Source: a bacterium
GTDB taxonomy: Bacteria > Bacillota > Clostridia > Lachnospirales > Lachnospiraceae
Direction of reading: 5' to 3'
Length of the DNA: 45,154 nucleotides
Assembly: GCA_022774325.1 (NCBI GenBank)
Contig: JALFNN010000059.1
Span: 1-45,154, forward strand
Part shown: in pieces, positions 23,506 through 32,069 of the stretch
How the letters are laid out: every line of letters begins with the position of its first letter
How positions within the stretch are numbered: the first letter of the stretch is position 1
Notes under the pieces: generated by a model
The model's input: only the letters and a program-made list of their open reading frames with translations
Told to the model about the DNA's origin: nothing
Database searches by the model: none
Made by a program: the position numbers and the translations under genes

Positions 23506-24747
23506 ATGGTGGAGACAGGGAAAAAGACGAAAGATAAACAATTGATGGAACGGGACATGGTGTCGCGCTCGAATGTGCTGATTGAGAGTAAGTCCAGTAC
23601 ATCTCTTTTTGAACGGAAGCTTTTGAATATTGCAATTTCGAAGGCATATATTGAAGATGGGGAGCTGATTGCAAAAGTGTCGACGAAGGAGATTAAGAAT
23701 TATCTGCATATTAGCGGAAATTCAATCTACTCAAGGCTGAAAGAGGTGTCAAAGGAGACTTTGGGACATGTTGTAAGTATTGAGGATGATGAAAAAGAGA
23801 ATTTTATCATGTTTAATGTTGTGAATAAATGTGAATACCAGGATGGCGTGTTCACAACGCGTTTTACAAAAGAAATGAAGCCGCATATTTATAATCTTAA
23901 AAAAGATTATACCCGGATGAGTCTGGATGTACTTTGCTCGTTTAAATCCTTGTTTACAACACGAATCTACGAAATCCTGAGGACACAGTACTACCGGTTT
24001 GAGCGTGAACCGGGGGATGTGCTGGTGGTGCCGCGGCCGCCTAAGAAACCGTATTCTGTTGCAGAACTGAAATTTACATTGAATGTGGTGGATGCCAATG
24101 CTTCCAAAGCAGTGAAACGCCTGGTAGAGCAGGGAAGATTTGAAGAAGCGCTGGGAGAAATCAAAGATGCGCCATTTGATGACTGGAGAAATTTCCGAAG
24201 AAAAGTTCTGGAGGTCGCGAAGAAAGAGCTGGAAGAATCCGAGTATTCGGAGATCTGTTTTGATTATGAACCGGTCAAGAGCGGAAAAGGCGGAAAAGTG
24301 ACAGGGATCCGCTTTTTGGTAAAGAAGAACCCGAATTGTACACATCATTCCGATCTGAAGCGTATGCAGGCGGTGGAAGCGGAAATGGAAGAAATAGCAC
24401 CGGATGTTCTTGCACCTAAGAAAGTAGTTGTGAATGAAAGTATGATTCTTGAAGTGGCTGAAATATTTGGCGAAGAGCCGGTCACCATTCAGGAGATCCG
24501 CATGCTGCTCCAGGTATCGGAAAACAGACCGGATGTGATAAAGAAGGCATTTCAGATGGCACAGGAGCAGAGCTTTGTGCATAATCTGATCGGATGGATG
24601 CGAAGATGCATTGAAGAAAAATGGTATGAAACGGAGACGATGCCAAAGTTTAAAGGGAAAACAGTGGAAGAATCTCAGATGACACTTGATTTATATCAGG
24701 AGTATCTTAATGAAAGAGATAAGAGTAAAGTTTGTTTATGTAAATAG
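23506..24747 (+). CDS. Rep_3/RepB-type replication initiator protein
   Basis: 413-residue homologue of theta-plasmid initiators (RepE/RepA/Rep_3). The N-terminal part (NVLIESKSSTSLFERKLLNI through STKEIKNYLHISGNSIYSRL) and the following FTTRFTKEMKPHIYNLKKDY and FKSLFTTRIYEILRTQY motifs match the tandem winged-helix domains. About residues 270-413 form an extension not usual in 230-330-residue Rep_3 proteins. Its helix AFQMAQEQSFVHNLIGWMRR and ensuing tryptophan look faintly like a DnaD/DnaB_2 tail. Start ATG 23506 follows AAGGGG by 8 nt. The upstream iterons and operator support DNA binding and autoregulation. No partition, mobilisation or toxin-antitoxin genes flank it, so it may be a domesticated chromosomal copy. 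Confidence 0.85.
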   Translation: MVETGKKTKDKQLMERDMVSRSNVLIESKSSTSLFERKLLNIAISKAYIEDGELIAKVSTKEIKNYLHISGNSIYSRLKEVSKETLGHVVSIEDDEKENFIMFNVVNKCEYQDGVFTTRFTKEMKPHIYNLKKDYTRMSLDVLCSFKSLFTTRIYEILRTQYYRFEREPGDVLVVPRPPKKPYSVAELKFTLNVVDANASKAVKRLVEQGRFEEALGEIKDAPFDDWRNFRRKVLEVAKKELEESEYSEICFDYEPVKSGKGGKVTGIRFLVKKNPNCTHHSDLKRMQAVEAEMEEIAPDVLAPKKVVVNESMILEVAEIFGEEPVTIQEIRMLLQVSENRPDVIKKAFQMAQEQSFVHNLIGWMRRCIEEKWYETETMPKFKGKTVEESQMTLDLYQEYLNERDKSKVCLCK

Positions 24748-24852
24748 CAAGCCGATGTAAGGTGTACTTTTTATGACTCACCTCTTTCGATATCATAAAT
24801 TCAGAACATATGAGAAACATAAAGGTTGGTTTATGAAACGGAGGAGTTTGAG

Positions 24853-25011
24853 ATGAAAAGATTTTTAAACAGCGATTTGTTTATTTTTATATGGGGAGCA
24901 GCGCTCCTGATCTACTGGCCGGTGGGAGTGGCCCTTTCTGTACTGGGACTGGTTGGGAGCTGGTATGAAGGAAAGAAAGCCTGTTTCCATAAAATAGCAG
25001 AGCAGCATTAA
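24853..25011 (+). CDS. Small membrane protein, hypothetical
   Basis: 52-residue protein with a hydrophobic core (LFIFIWGAALLIYWPVGVAL, continuing SVLGLVG), probably one long or two short membrane helices, and a basic C-terminus. ATG 24853 is chosen because GGAGGAG lies about 7 nt upstream; an in-frame ATG at 24826 lacks a site. The stop overlaps the end of msrC by 4 nt tail to tail. It lies just downstream of the initiator gene and may share its transcript. Function unknown. Confidence 0.65.
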   Translation: MKRFLNSDLFIFIWGAALLIYWPVGVALSVLGLVGSWYEGKKACFHKIAEQH

Positions 25012-25520
25012 AATAGCTGCTCTAATATTTTTGCATATTCAGCAAGACCTTTACGGTCATCCTCATCAAAACGTCCGATGACGGGGCTGTCGATATCAAG
25101 GACTCCGATCACCTTTCCATTGGAATGAAGTGGAATTACGATTTCCGAATTGGAAGCGCAGTCACAGGCGATGTGTCCCGGGAATTCATGTACATTTTCT
25201 ACAAGCATGATTTCGTCGCGGGCAACAGCGGTGCCGCATACTCCGTTCCCTACCTGAATTTTCACGCAGGCGGGTTTACCATGGAAAGGACCGAGTATCA
25301 AAAAATCTTCGGAAGAATCTGCAGCCGGATTCAGAAAACTGTTCATAAGGTAGAAACCGGCCCAGTTAATATCTGTTAAGGCAAGATTTAACAGCGCAGA
25401 TGCATTAGCCAGGGCAGGAAGCCAGTGGGGATTCCCATCAATCAGCCCCAGCAGCCTGGTTTTTATAAGTGGATACAGATGTGATTTGTCTTCCGGATAA
25501 GTACTGGTATTTTCAAACAT
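25008..25520 (-). CDS. msrC: Free methionine-(R)-sulfoxide reductase (GAF domain)
   Basis: 170-residue GAF-fold enzyme reducing free methionine-R-sulfoxide. It carries the diagnostic stretch GPFHGKPACVKIQVGNGVCG with two of the conserved cysteines, and HIACDCASNSEIVIPL with the third cysteine region; GVLDIDSP closes the domain. Length and motif order match fRMsr (YebR). It is the second gene of a minus-strand pair, starting 12 nt after the aminotransferase stop, so the two are co-transcribed. The start is ATG 25520, with an AAGGAGAT site about 6 nt upstream. Confidence 0.92.
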   Translation of the reverse strand: MFENTSTYPEDKSHLYPLIKTRLLGLIDGNPHWLPALANASALLNLALTDINWAGFYLMNSFLNPAADSSEDFLILGPFHGKPACVKIQVGNGVCGTAVARDEIMLVENVHEFPGHIACDCASNSEIVIPLHSNGKVIGVLDIDSPVIGRFDEDDRKGLAEYAKILEQLF

Positions 25521-25532
25521 TAATCTATCTCC

Positions 25533-26705
25533 TTATTTTTGAAACATATTGGAAGCCTTCAGAACTTCCAGCAATTCTTTGATTTCATCGGGATCAATGA
25601 CGAGAGCCATTCGAACGTAGCCTTCACCTTCGCTGCCGAATGCGCTGCCCGGAGTAACGATCAGTCCGGTGCGTTCCATCAGTTCCATGCAGAAATCCAA
25701 TGAAGAAGCATAGCCTTCCGGGATGCGTCCCCATACGAACATAGTTCCCTGGCTGTCGGGTATGTTCCATCCGATCTCACGGAGACCGCCGCAGAGGGCA
25801 CGGTTTCTTTCTTCGTATTTCAGACGCTGCTCTTCGACAAAATCATCAGGACCGGTAAGTGCTGCGATTGCGGCATATTGTACCGGCAGGAAGATGCCGT
25901 AGTCGATCTGACTGCGCAGTATTTTGAATTTTTCAACGATTTTTTTATTACCGATCACGAAAGAAATTCTGGCACCGGTCAGATTGTAGGATTTGGAAAG
26001 GGAGTAGAACTCTACACCTACATCCTTCGCGCCTTCGAAGGACAAGAAAGAACGTCCCTGCTTACGGGTAAATATAATATCGGAATAAGCATTATCGTGA
26101 ATGATGATAATATTATTTTTCTTTGCAAAGGCAATCAATCGCTCATAGAATTCATCCGGGGCACAGACGCATACCGGATTCAGAGGATATGATACGATCA
26201 TATATTTAGCCTGTTTCAGGATTTCTTCCGGTATATGTTCAAGATCCGGAAGGTATCCGTTCTTCTCTTCGATTTTGTAATACTCAATATGGGCACCTGC
26301 CATAATCCCGTTCATTTCAAATAATGGATATCCGGGATTCGGTACAAGGATGGTATCGCCCGGGTTGCACAGCGCCATTCCAATATGTGCCATTCCTTCT
26401 TGGGAACCGTAGACGGACATGATCTCATCCGGTTCAAGATCTACCTGGAAGCGATGTTTATAGCGATACTGTACGGCTTCTATAAGTTCCGGAATATCAC
26501 GCAGAGAGTATTTGTAGTTTTCGGGATTCCCACAGGCATCCTGCATAGCTTTCATAATATGCGGCGCCGGTGAAAAATCGGGGGTACCTATTGAGAGGTT
26601 GTAAATCTTTCGGCCGCGTCGGATCAGTTCCTCCTTCTTCTCATTTAACATGGCAAAAATGCCGGTCTGGAACTGATTCACCATATCTGAAAATTGAAAT
26701 TCCAT
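25533..26705 (-). CDS. PLP-dependent class I/II aminotransferase
   Basis: 390-residue fold-type I aminotransferase. The PLP lysine lies in SLSKSYNLTGAR. NPGYPLFE, the SYPLNPVCV substrate loop, HDNAYSDI and the C-terminal TPGSAFGSEGEGYVRMAL motifs are typical of aspartate/LL-diaminopimelate-type enzymes. The substrate cannot be fixed. NPT in the usual SYPNNPT motif is replaced by NPV. The start ATG is preceded by AGGAGGTACTG. It is first in an operon with msrC. The divergent hppA promoter lies about 120 bp upstream. Confidence 0.9.
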   Translation of the reverse strand: MEFQFSDMVNQFQTGIFAMLNEKKEELIRRGRKIYNLSIGTPDFSPAPHIMKAMQDACGNPENYKYSLRDIPELIEAVQYRYKHRFQVDLEPDEIMSVYGSQEGMAHIGMALCNPGDTILVPNPGYPLFEMNGIMAGAHIEYYKIEEKNGYLPDLEHIPEEILKQAKYMIVSYPLNPVCVCAPDEFYERLIAFAKKNNIIIIHDNAYSDIIFTRKQGRSFLSFEGAKDVGVEFYSLSKSYNLTGARISFVIGNKKIVEKFKILRSQIDYGIFLPVQYAAIAALTGPDDFVEEQRLKYEERNRALCGGLREIGWNIPDSQGTMFVWGRIPEGYASSLDFCMELMERTGLIVTPGSAFGSEGEGYVRMALVIDPDEIKELLEVLKASNMFQK

Positions 26706-26822
26706 TTTTCAGTACCTCCTGTTATCTTCTGAATAAGGTAATCTTAGCACTGAAAAGCGGCATTTGCAATAGGAGAACAAGAGAGACAACTATGGATTAT
26801 CACTGAAAATAATATATTTTAC

Positions 26823-26851
26823 TTCACAGTTCCGGGTATGTCTGATAAAAT
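26823..26851 (+). promoter_or_regulatory. Promoter of hppA
   Basis: TTCACA, 17 nt, TAAAAT, overlapping a second TATAAT at 26852. It lies about 55 nt before the hppA start. Confidence 0.55.
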
Positions 26852-26907
26852 ATAATTAACAGATAATATGGGATGAAATACAATAAATTTCAGAAAGAAG
26901 GGGTAAA

Positions 26908-28890
26908 ATGGAAGCAATTGTAAAAATGATTCCGGTGTTTGGAATACTGGCGTTGCTGTTTGCAACGTATCTTGCAAGAAAGGTTGCCCGTCAGGAAGAA
27001 GGAACAGGGCGTATGAAAGAGATAGCAGGAGCGATCAGTGAAGGGGCCAGAGCATTTCTGATGGCCGAATACCGCATTCTCATTTTCTTTGTTGTCGTGC
27101 TGTTTGTCTTAATTGGCATCGGGATCGGTAACTGGGTGACTGCGATCTGCTTTGTCGTAGGAGCACTCTTTTCTACCATGGCGGGGTATTGCGGAATGAG
27201 TGCAGCGACGAAGGCCAATGTCAGAACGGCAAATGCGGCTCGAGTAAGTGGAATGAATAAAGCGCTGTCGGTGGCGTTTTCCGGCGGCGCGGTAATGGGA
27301 ATGTGCGTGGCAGGTTTTGGTGTCCTGGGAGTGAGTGCGATCTATCTGCTCACCAAAAATGTAGATGTGCTGTCGGGATTCAGCCTGGGGGCGTCTTCGA
27401 TCGCCTTGTTTGCTCGTGTCGGAGGAGGTATCTATACAAAAGCTGCAGATGTGGGAGCGGATCTTGTGGGTAAGGTAGAGGCAGGAATTCCTGAGGATGA
27501 TCCCAGAAATCCGGCGGTCATTGCCGACAATGTCGGTGATAATGTCGGTGATATAGCCGGCATGGGAGCAGATCTGTTTGAATCTTATGTGGGGGCTCTG
27601 ATTTCGGCACTGACATTGGGAATTGTGTATTTTCAGGCGGAAGGGGCAATGTATCCGCTTATGATCTGCGGTTTCGGACTGCTTGCATCCGTGCTTGGTA
27701 CCTTTTTTGTAAAGGGAGATGAAAAATCAAATCCGCACAAGGCGCTGAAAATGGGTACATATGTAGCGAGTATTGTAGTGGTTCTTGTGTCCGTTACTTT
27801 CAGTAAAATGCTGTTTGGAAATTTTAAGGCGGCTGTTGCCGTGGTTTCCGGATTGATCGTAGGACTTCTGATAGGCGCCATTACAGAGATTTATACGTCA
27901 GAGGACTATAAGTCGGTAAAAGTGATCGGAGAACAGTCAGAAACAGGAGCGGCCACAACGGTAATCAGCGGTCTGGCTGTGGGAATGAAATCTACAGCGG
28001 CTCCGATTCTGCTGATCTGTGCAGGTATTTTTGCGGCGTATCAGGTATGTGGGCTTTATGGAATTGCACTTGCGGCAGTTGGAATGCTCTCAACTACAGC
28101 GATTACCGTGGCGGTAGATGCGTACGGCCCGATTGCAGATAATGCAGGTGGTATTGCAGAGATGTCCGGATTGGATAAATCCGTCCGCAACATTACGGAC
28201 AAACTGGATGCGGTCGGAAATACAACAGCGGCGATCGGAAAAGGATTTGCAATCGGTTCTGCGGCTTTGACCGCACTGGCGCTTTTTATTTCCTATGCAG
28301 AGGCGGTACAACTGAAAAGCATTGATATCCTGAATTACAGGGTGATCATAGGACTTTTCATCGGAGGAATGCTTCCGTTTCTCTTTTCGGCGATGACGAT
28401 GGAATCCGTTTCAAAAGCGGCATATCAGATGATCGAAGAAGTGCGGCGGCAGTTCAGGAGTATTCCGGGAATCATGGAAGGGACGGCAAAGCCTGACTAT
28501 AAGTCCTGTGTTGCAATCTCCACGACGGCAGCTTTGAAAGAAATGCTGGTTCCGGGGATTATGGCAGTTTTGTCGCCGCTTGCGGTGGGAATTTTACTTG
28601 GGCCGGAAGCTCTGGGAGGTTTGCTGACAGGGGCACTGGTAACGGGTGTGCTGATGGCGATCTTTATGTCTAATGCGGGCGGCGCATGGGATAATGCAAA
28701 GAAATATATTGAAAATGATCATCATGGCGGCAAAGGAAGTGAAGCCCATAAGGCGGCAGTAGTCGGAGATACGGTAGGGGATCCGTTTAAGGATACTTCA
28801 GGACCTTCCATTAATATCCTGATTAAATTGATGACGATCGTGTCACTGGTATTTGCACCATTGTTCCTGAGAATCGGGGGATTAATTTAA
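26908..28890 (+). CDS. hppA: Membrane-bound ion-translocating pyrophosphatase
   Basis: 660-residue integral membrane enzyme, about 16 transmembrane helices, that couples PPi hydrolysis to H+ or Na+ pumping. The catalytic [20 protein letters not shown] motif is near residues 208-227, [20 protein letters not shown] precedes it, and [17 protein letters not shown] closes the active site. The sequence GNTTAA near residue 438 has alanine at the position that is lysine in K+-independent enzymes, so this should be the K+-dependent class. H+ versus Na+ specificity cannot be decided by eye. AAGGGG lies 6 nt before ATG. It is followed by a terminator and is probably monocistronic. Confidence 0.95.
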   Translation: MEAIVKMIPVFGILALLFATYLARKVARQEEGTGRMKEIAGAISEGARAFLMAEYRILIFFVVVLFVLIGIGIGNWVTAICFVVGALFSTMAGYCGMSAATKANVRTANAARVSGMNKALSVAFSGGAVMGMCVAGFGVLGVSAIYLLTKNVDVLSGFSLGASSIALFARVGGGIYTKAADVGADLVGKVEAGIPEDDPRNPAVIADNVGDNVGDIAGMGADLFESYVGALISALTLGIVYFQAEGAMYPLMICGFGLLASVLGTFFVKGDEKSNPHKALKMGTYVASIVVVLVSVTFSKMLFGNFKAAVAVVSGLIVGLLIGAITEIYTSEDYKSVKVIGEQSETGAATTVISGLAVGMKSTAAPILLICAGIFAAYQVCGLYGIALAAVGMLSTTAITVAVDAYGPIADNAGGIAEMSGLDKSVRNITDKLDAVGNTTAAIGKGFAIGSAALTALALFISYAEAVQLKSIDILNYRVIIGLFIGGMLPFLFSAMTMESVSKAAYQMIEEVRRQFRSIPGIMEGTAKPDYKSCVAISTTAALKEMLVPGIMAVLSPLAVGILLGPEALGGLLTGALVTGVLMAIFMSNAGGAWDNAKKYIENDHHGGKGSEAHKAAVVGDTVGDPFKDTSGPSINILIKLMTIVSLVFAPLFLRIGGLI

Positions 28891-28905
28891 AACTATATTG
28901 AGTGT

Positions 28906-28944
28906 AAAAATCCAGGCCTTCAGAACAAAGACCTGGATTTTTTA
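28906..28944. terminator. Terminator between hppA and the TSCPD gene
   Basis: AAATCCAGG (28908-28916) pairs with CCTGGATTT (28932-28940), with A and T runs on either side, so it can serve both convergent genes. Confidence 0.85.
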
Positions 28945-28967
28945 ATAACCGGAATTAAGGTTCATTA

Positions 28968-29207
28968 TTAACGAAGCGTTTTTAAAGCCTGTGCAAGCTG
29001 ATCCGGGCAGGATGTTGATTTCATTCCACAGCGGATTCCATCCAGACGGGAAATGGCTTCATCTACCGTCATGCCCTCTACAAGGCGTGCAATGCCTTGT
29101 AGATTTCCTGAACATCCCTTTGTAAATGCAACATTGTGAATTCGTTTCTCATCATCTACTTCGATGTGAATTAGCTGCGAACATACGCCATGCGGTTTGT
29201 AATCCAT
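28968..29207 (-). CDS. TSCPD domain protein (TIGR03905 type)
   Basis: 79-residue protein of the small TSCPD family, named for the motif seen here as STSCPDQLA. Conserved cysteines also occur in GVCSQL, KGCSGN and IRCGMK. The domain otherwise appears at the C-terminus of ribonucleotide reductases and in proteins of unknown role, and probably binds metal or an iron-sulfur centre (inference). Start ATG 29207 follows AGGAGGTCTATG. It stands alone, converging with hppA. Confidence 0.85.
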   Translation of the reverse strand: MDYKPHGVCSQLIHIEVDDEKRIHNVAFTKGCSGNLQGIARLVEGMTVDEAISRLDGIRCGMKSTSCPDQLAQALKTLR

Positions 29208-29352
29208 GTCATAGACCTCCTGATAATCTTTCTCTGAGTGGATTATAGCAGAAGGAAGAAAAAAAAGCTAGGTTTATATTCGGAAATTTGCTATAATACA
29301 ACCATGTCATAAAATCAGAAGGTATAACAACAGAATTTGGAGGAAATAGAAC

Positions 29353-30045
29353 ATGATAGGCATTATCGGTGCAATGGAAGAAGAAGTTGCCCATTTAAAA
29401 GAGGCAATGCAGGTGGAGAAAACAGTAGAGCGTGCAGCAATGACCTTTGTTAAGGGAAAGCTGGACGGAAAGGATGTTGTGGTGGTGCGCAGCGGAATCG
29501 GGAAAGTAAATGCGGGAATCTGCGCGCAGATTCTGGCCGATCTTTTTGAAGTAGATACGCTCATCAATACAGGAGTTGCGGGATCGCTTGACGCCGCGCT
29601 TGATATCGGAGATATTGTAATTTCAACAGATGCTGTACAGCACGATATGGATGTCAGTGCACTGGGAGATCCGGTAGGACAGATCCCGCGTATGGATACA
29701 TTTGCATTCCCTGCCGATGAGAGACTGGTACAGCTTGCTGTTCAGGCGAATGAGGAGGCGAATCCGGATATTCATACATTTACCGGAAGAGTAGTGAGCG
29801 GAGATCAGTTTGTATCGGACGGGGCTGTTAAAGAACGGCTTGTGACACAGTTTCAGGCAAAATGTACGGAGATGGAAGGAGCTGCGATTGCGCAGGCGGC
29901 TTACCTCAACAAAATTTCGTGTGTCATTATTCGGGCTATTTCGGACAAAGCTGACAACAGTTCGACGATGGATTATGCTGCATTTGAAAAGCAGGCGATC
30001 ACCCATACGGTAAGGCTTGTGCGGAATTTGATGGGTAAAGTTTAA
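29353..30045 (+). CDS. mtnN: 5'-methylthioadenosine/S-adenosylhomocysteine nucleosidase
   Basis: Cleaves MTA and SAH to adenine and the thioribose or ribosylhomocysteine, feeding methionine salvage and the activated methyl cycle. 230 residues, full length. Catalytic Glu in IGAMEEEV, substrate-binding EMEGAAIAQ near residue 175 and catalytic Asp in AISDKADNSS are present. GGAGGAAATAGAAC precedes the ATG. A TATAAT at 29292-29297 is a likely -10 but no good -35 accompanies it. It precedes the membrane protein gene by about 125 bp, and no luxS is adjacent. Confidence 0.96.
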   Translation: MIGIIGAMEEEVAHLKEAMQVEKTVERAAMTFVKGKLDGKDVVVVRSGIGKVNAGICAQILADLFEVDTLINTGVAGSLDAALDIGDIVISTDAVQHDMDVSALGDPVGQIPRMDTFAFPADERLVQLAVQANEEANPDIHTFTGRVVSGDQFVSDGAVKERLVTQFQAKCTEMEGAAIAQAAYLNKISCVIIRAISDKADNSSTMDYAAFEKQAITHTVRLVRNLMGKV

Positions 30046-30171
30046 CAGATGAAGAGGCAGATTCTGACATCTCGGCATTTAGGAATGTCGGAATATGAAG
30101 AACGATTATAGAGTCCAATTCCTGAGATTTACGCTATAATGGTGGCAAATCAAAGAAGGAGGACTCTTTTT

Positions 30172-31254
30172 ATGTTAGAGAGGATCGTAACACAGCAAGT
30201 GTTTTTCTACTTCGTCGGCGCTGTGATTGCTATTGGAGTTCTTGCAAAGATTATCGCCGGCATTTCGTTAAAACGTCTGGTTAAGGCGGCAAGTAACATG
30301 GGAAAGAGTAATCATGCACTGATGAAGCTTGTGAGAGCAAAATTTGAGCATGCATGTATGATCAGTGATAAAGTGCAGAATGTGCGGGCATTTGTGGACA
30401 AGTATGTATATGAGTACAAAGTGCTAGGACTCAGACTGCATTCATGGCGTCAGCTTGAGAGAACAGCAATCTGGCTCTGTGGTCTTTTGAGTCTTGCCGG
30501 TGCAGGTATGGTATATTATGTGAAAGGACCTGATACGATCATGTATCAGTACATGATTCTGGGCTCTGTCGGTATGCTGGCGTTATTCTTGCTCCATATC
30601 ACTTCAGATGAACGCTATCAGCTCGAGGCGGCAAAAACTTATATGGTAGATTTCCTGGAAAATACATATGCTCATCGTTATACAAAAGGTCCCCGGAAAG
30701 AATTTCAGGTTACCGTACAGCGTGCAATGGAGGAACGGGAAAATGTTCCGCCGCAGAGAGAACCGATTTCAGATCCGGGAAATATGCCCGGACAGATGCC
30801 GCGGCAGCCGATACCCAGAGGTGAACCGCGTCCGCAGCCTGTGCCCGTAGTTGATCCGCAGCCTGCTCCATACGTCACGCCACAGCCTCAGCAGGTTCCG
30901 GTGACGGAGCCGCAGGCATATACCATGACCGGGCAGCAGTCACCGAATGCATCAGAAGAAAATGCAGAAAAGGGGAAGAAAGGGAAAGCACCGTTCGGGC
31001 ACGGATTAAAGAAGAAAAAGGAAAAAGCAGAGACGGTGGCGGCTTCAGGAAATGCGTACGCGGCGGAGAACTACCCACAGCCGGAAGCGCAAAATACAAG
31101 GTATGATTACGAACAGTATGGAATGCAGAGTATGAGGAGAGAATATATGCCGGAGCAGGAGCGTGGGTATGCGAAAGCACCGGTGACAAATGAAACAGGA
31201 GAGTTGGAGAAGGAGGCGAGAATCCGGGAAATCCTGGAAGAATTCCTCGCTTAA
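30172..31254 (+). CDS. Membrane protein with proline-rich cytoplasmic tail, unknown function
   Basis: 360-residue protein not assigned to a known family. About residues 10-29 form a transmembrane helix. A basic helical stretch follows (30-95), then two more helices (about 99-117 and 127-143). The C-terminal 200 residues are disordered: a Pro/Gln-rich segment (170-250), a Lys-rich patch (KKGKAPF, LKKKKEK) and a charged C-terminus (EKEARIREILEEFLA). ATG 30172 follows AAGGAGGAC; an upstream in-frame ATG at 30139 overlaps a TATAAT box at 30135-30140 and is rejected. The architecture suggests a membrane anchor or scaffold; I do not propose a specific role. Confidence 0.7.
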   Translation: MLERIVTQQVFFYFVGAVIAIGVLAKIIAGISLKRLVKAASNMGKSNHALMKLVRAKFEHACMISDKVQNVRAFVDKYVYEYKVLGLRLHSWRQLERTAIWLCGLLSLAGAGMVYYVKGPDTIMYQYMILGSVGMLALFLLHITSDERYQLEAAKTYMVDFLENTYAHRYTKGPRKEFQVTVQRAMEERENVPPQREPISDPGNMPGQMPRQPIPRGEPRPQPVPVVDPQPAPYVTPQPQQVPVTEPQAYTMTGQQSPNASEENAEKGKKGKAPFGHGLKKKKEKAETVAASGNAYAAENYPQPEAQNTRYDYEQYGMQSMRREYMPEQERGYAKAPVTNETGELEKEARIREILEEFLA

Positions 31255-31264
31255 TAATAGATTG

Positions 31265-31306
31265 AAAAAGAGCTGATTGTTCATAAAAAAACGATCAGCT
31301 CTCTTT
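31265..31306. terminator. Bidirectional terminator
   Basis: AGAGCTGATTG (31269-31279) pairs with CGATCAGCTCT (31292-31302). The T tract is better on the minus strand, serving the deacylase gene, but both neighbours converge on it. Confidence 0.8.
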
Positions 31307-31348
31307 GCGTAAACTCAAAGATATTTCAGGTATCGTAAAGATTCGGCA

Positions 31349-31840
31349 CTATAGCCGAATCTGCATAACATCAACTTCAAGTTCCCATAAAAACTTATCC
31401 AGATCTTTATAGGACAGGAAAACAGTTGCCGTATTTTCAAGAGGATGAATGCCGAGGCTCTTGCATTTGGTCAGGTCACGGTCGATAAAGAATTCGACTG
31501 CATGGTCGGTATCGTTGATGAGTCCGAACGGAGTAACACTTCCCTGTTTCAGCCCCAGATATTTTTCAAGGCGTTCTTCGGAGGCAAAGCTAAGTCCGCC
31601 GGTGCCAAGCTGTCTGGCAAGAGATTTTAAATCGACTTTCTTTGCTTCATCACAAGTTACCAGGAAATGCCGCTTGCCCTTGGAATCCCTGAGGAACAGG
31701 TTCTTGCACAGGATCCCTTTTGCAGGAAGACCAAGGCGGTCCATATCTTCCATTGTATAAACGGGTTCATGTTCGACAACTTCATACTTAATATTCAATT
31801 TTTTTAACATATCATAAATGCGCTGCTTTTGATCTCCCAT
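31349..31840 (-). CDS. YbaK/ProX-type aminoacyl-tRNA deacylase
   Basis: 163-residue editing-domain protein that hydrolyses mischarged tRNA, most likely Ala-tRNA(Pro) (ProXp-ala/PrdX-like). Conserved features include the N-terminal YEVVEHEPVYTMEDM, the lysine in GILCKNLFLRD, and GSVTPFGLINDTDHAVEFFI followed by HPLENTATVFLS. These are characteristic of the prolyl-tRNA-synthetase-associated domain family. The start is the second of two close ATGs (31840), 8 nt from AAAGGAG; the first at 31846 is only 2 nt from it. It is apparently monocistronic. Confidence 0.85.
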   Translation of the reverse strand: MGDQKQRIYDMLKKLNIKYEVVEHEPVYTMEDMDRLGLPAKGILCKNLFLRDSKGKRHFLVTCDEAKKVDLKSLARQLGTGGLSFASEERLEKYLGLKQGSVTPFGLINDTDHAVEFFIDRDLTKCKSLGIHPLENTATVFLSYKDLDKFLWELEVDVMQIRL

Positions 31841-32069
31841 TGCCATATCTCCTTTGCATTTTATTTTCTATCATTATAGGCGAAAGCGTCTGGAATGTAA
31901 AGATTGAACCTGGCAGATCCGTATGTGAAGACACACAAAAATCACAATTCTCACGCAAAACTTTCACAGTTATTCCTTATACTGGCTCTTATGCAATCAG
32001 AAAAATCCGGTGGTATCCGGGCAGTTTGAAGCATAAGCTGAGAAAGATAGAAAAAAGCTAGGAGGGAAC

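Noticed and set aside
23133-23709. Minus-strand open frames across the iterons
   Set aside because: They repeat peptide fragments such as VPF and LCT because they read through the iterons, and no start signals are present.
22605-26705. Prophage or integrative element bounded by tRNA-Lys
   Set aside because: No integrase, structural or transfer genes, and no repeat of the tRNA 3' end found by eye.
31840-32061. 73-codon plus-strand frame before the ABC ATPase gene
   Set aside because: It starts inside the antisense of the deacylase start region, lacks a ribosome binding site and resembles no family.
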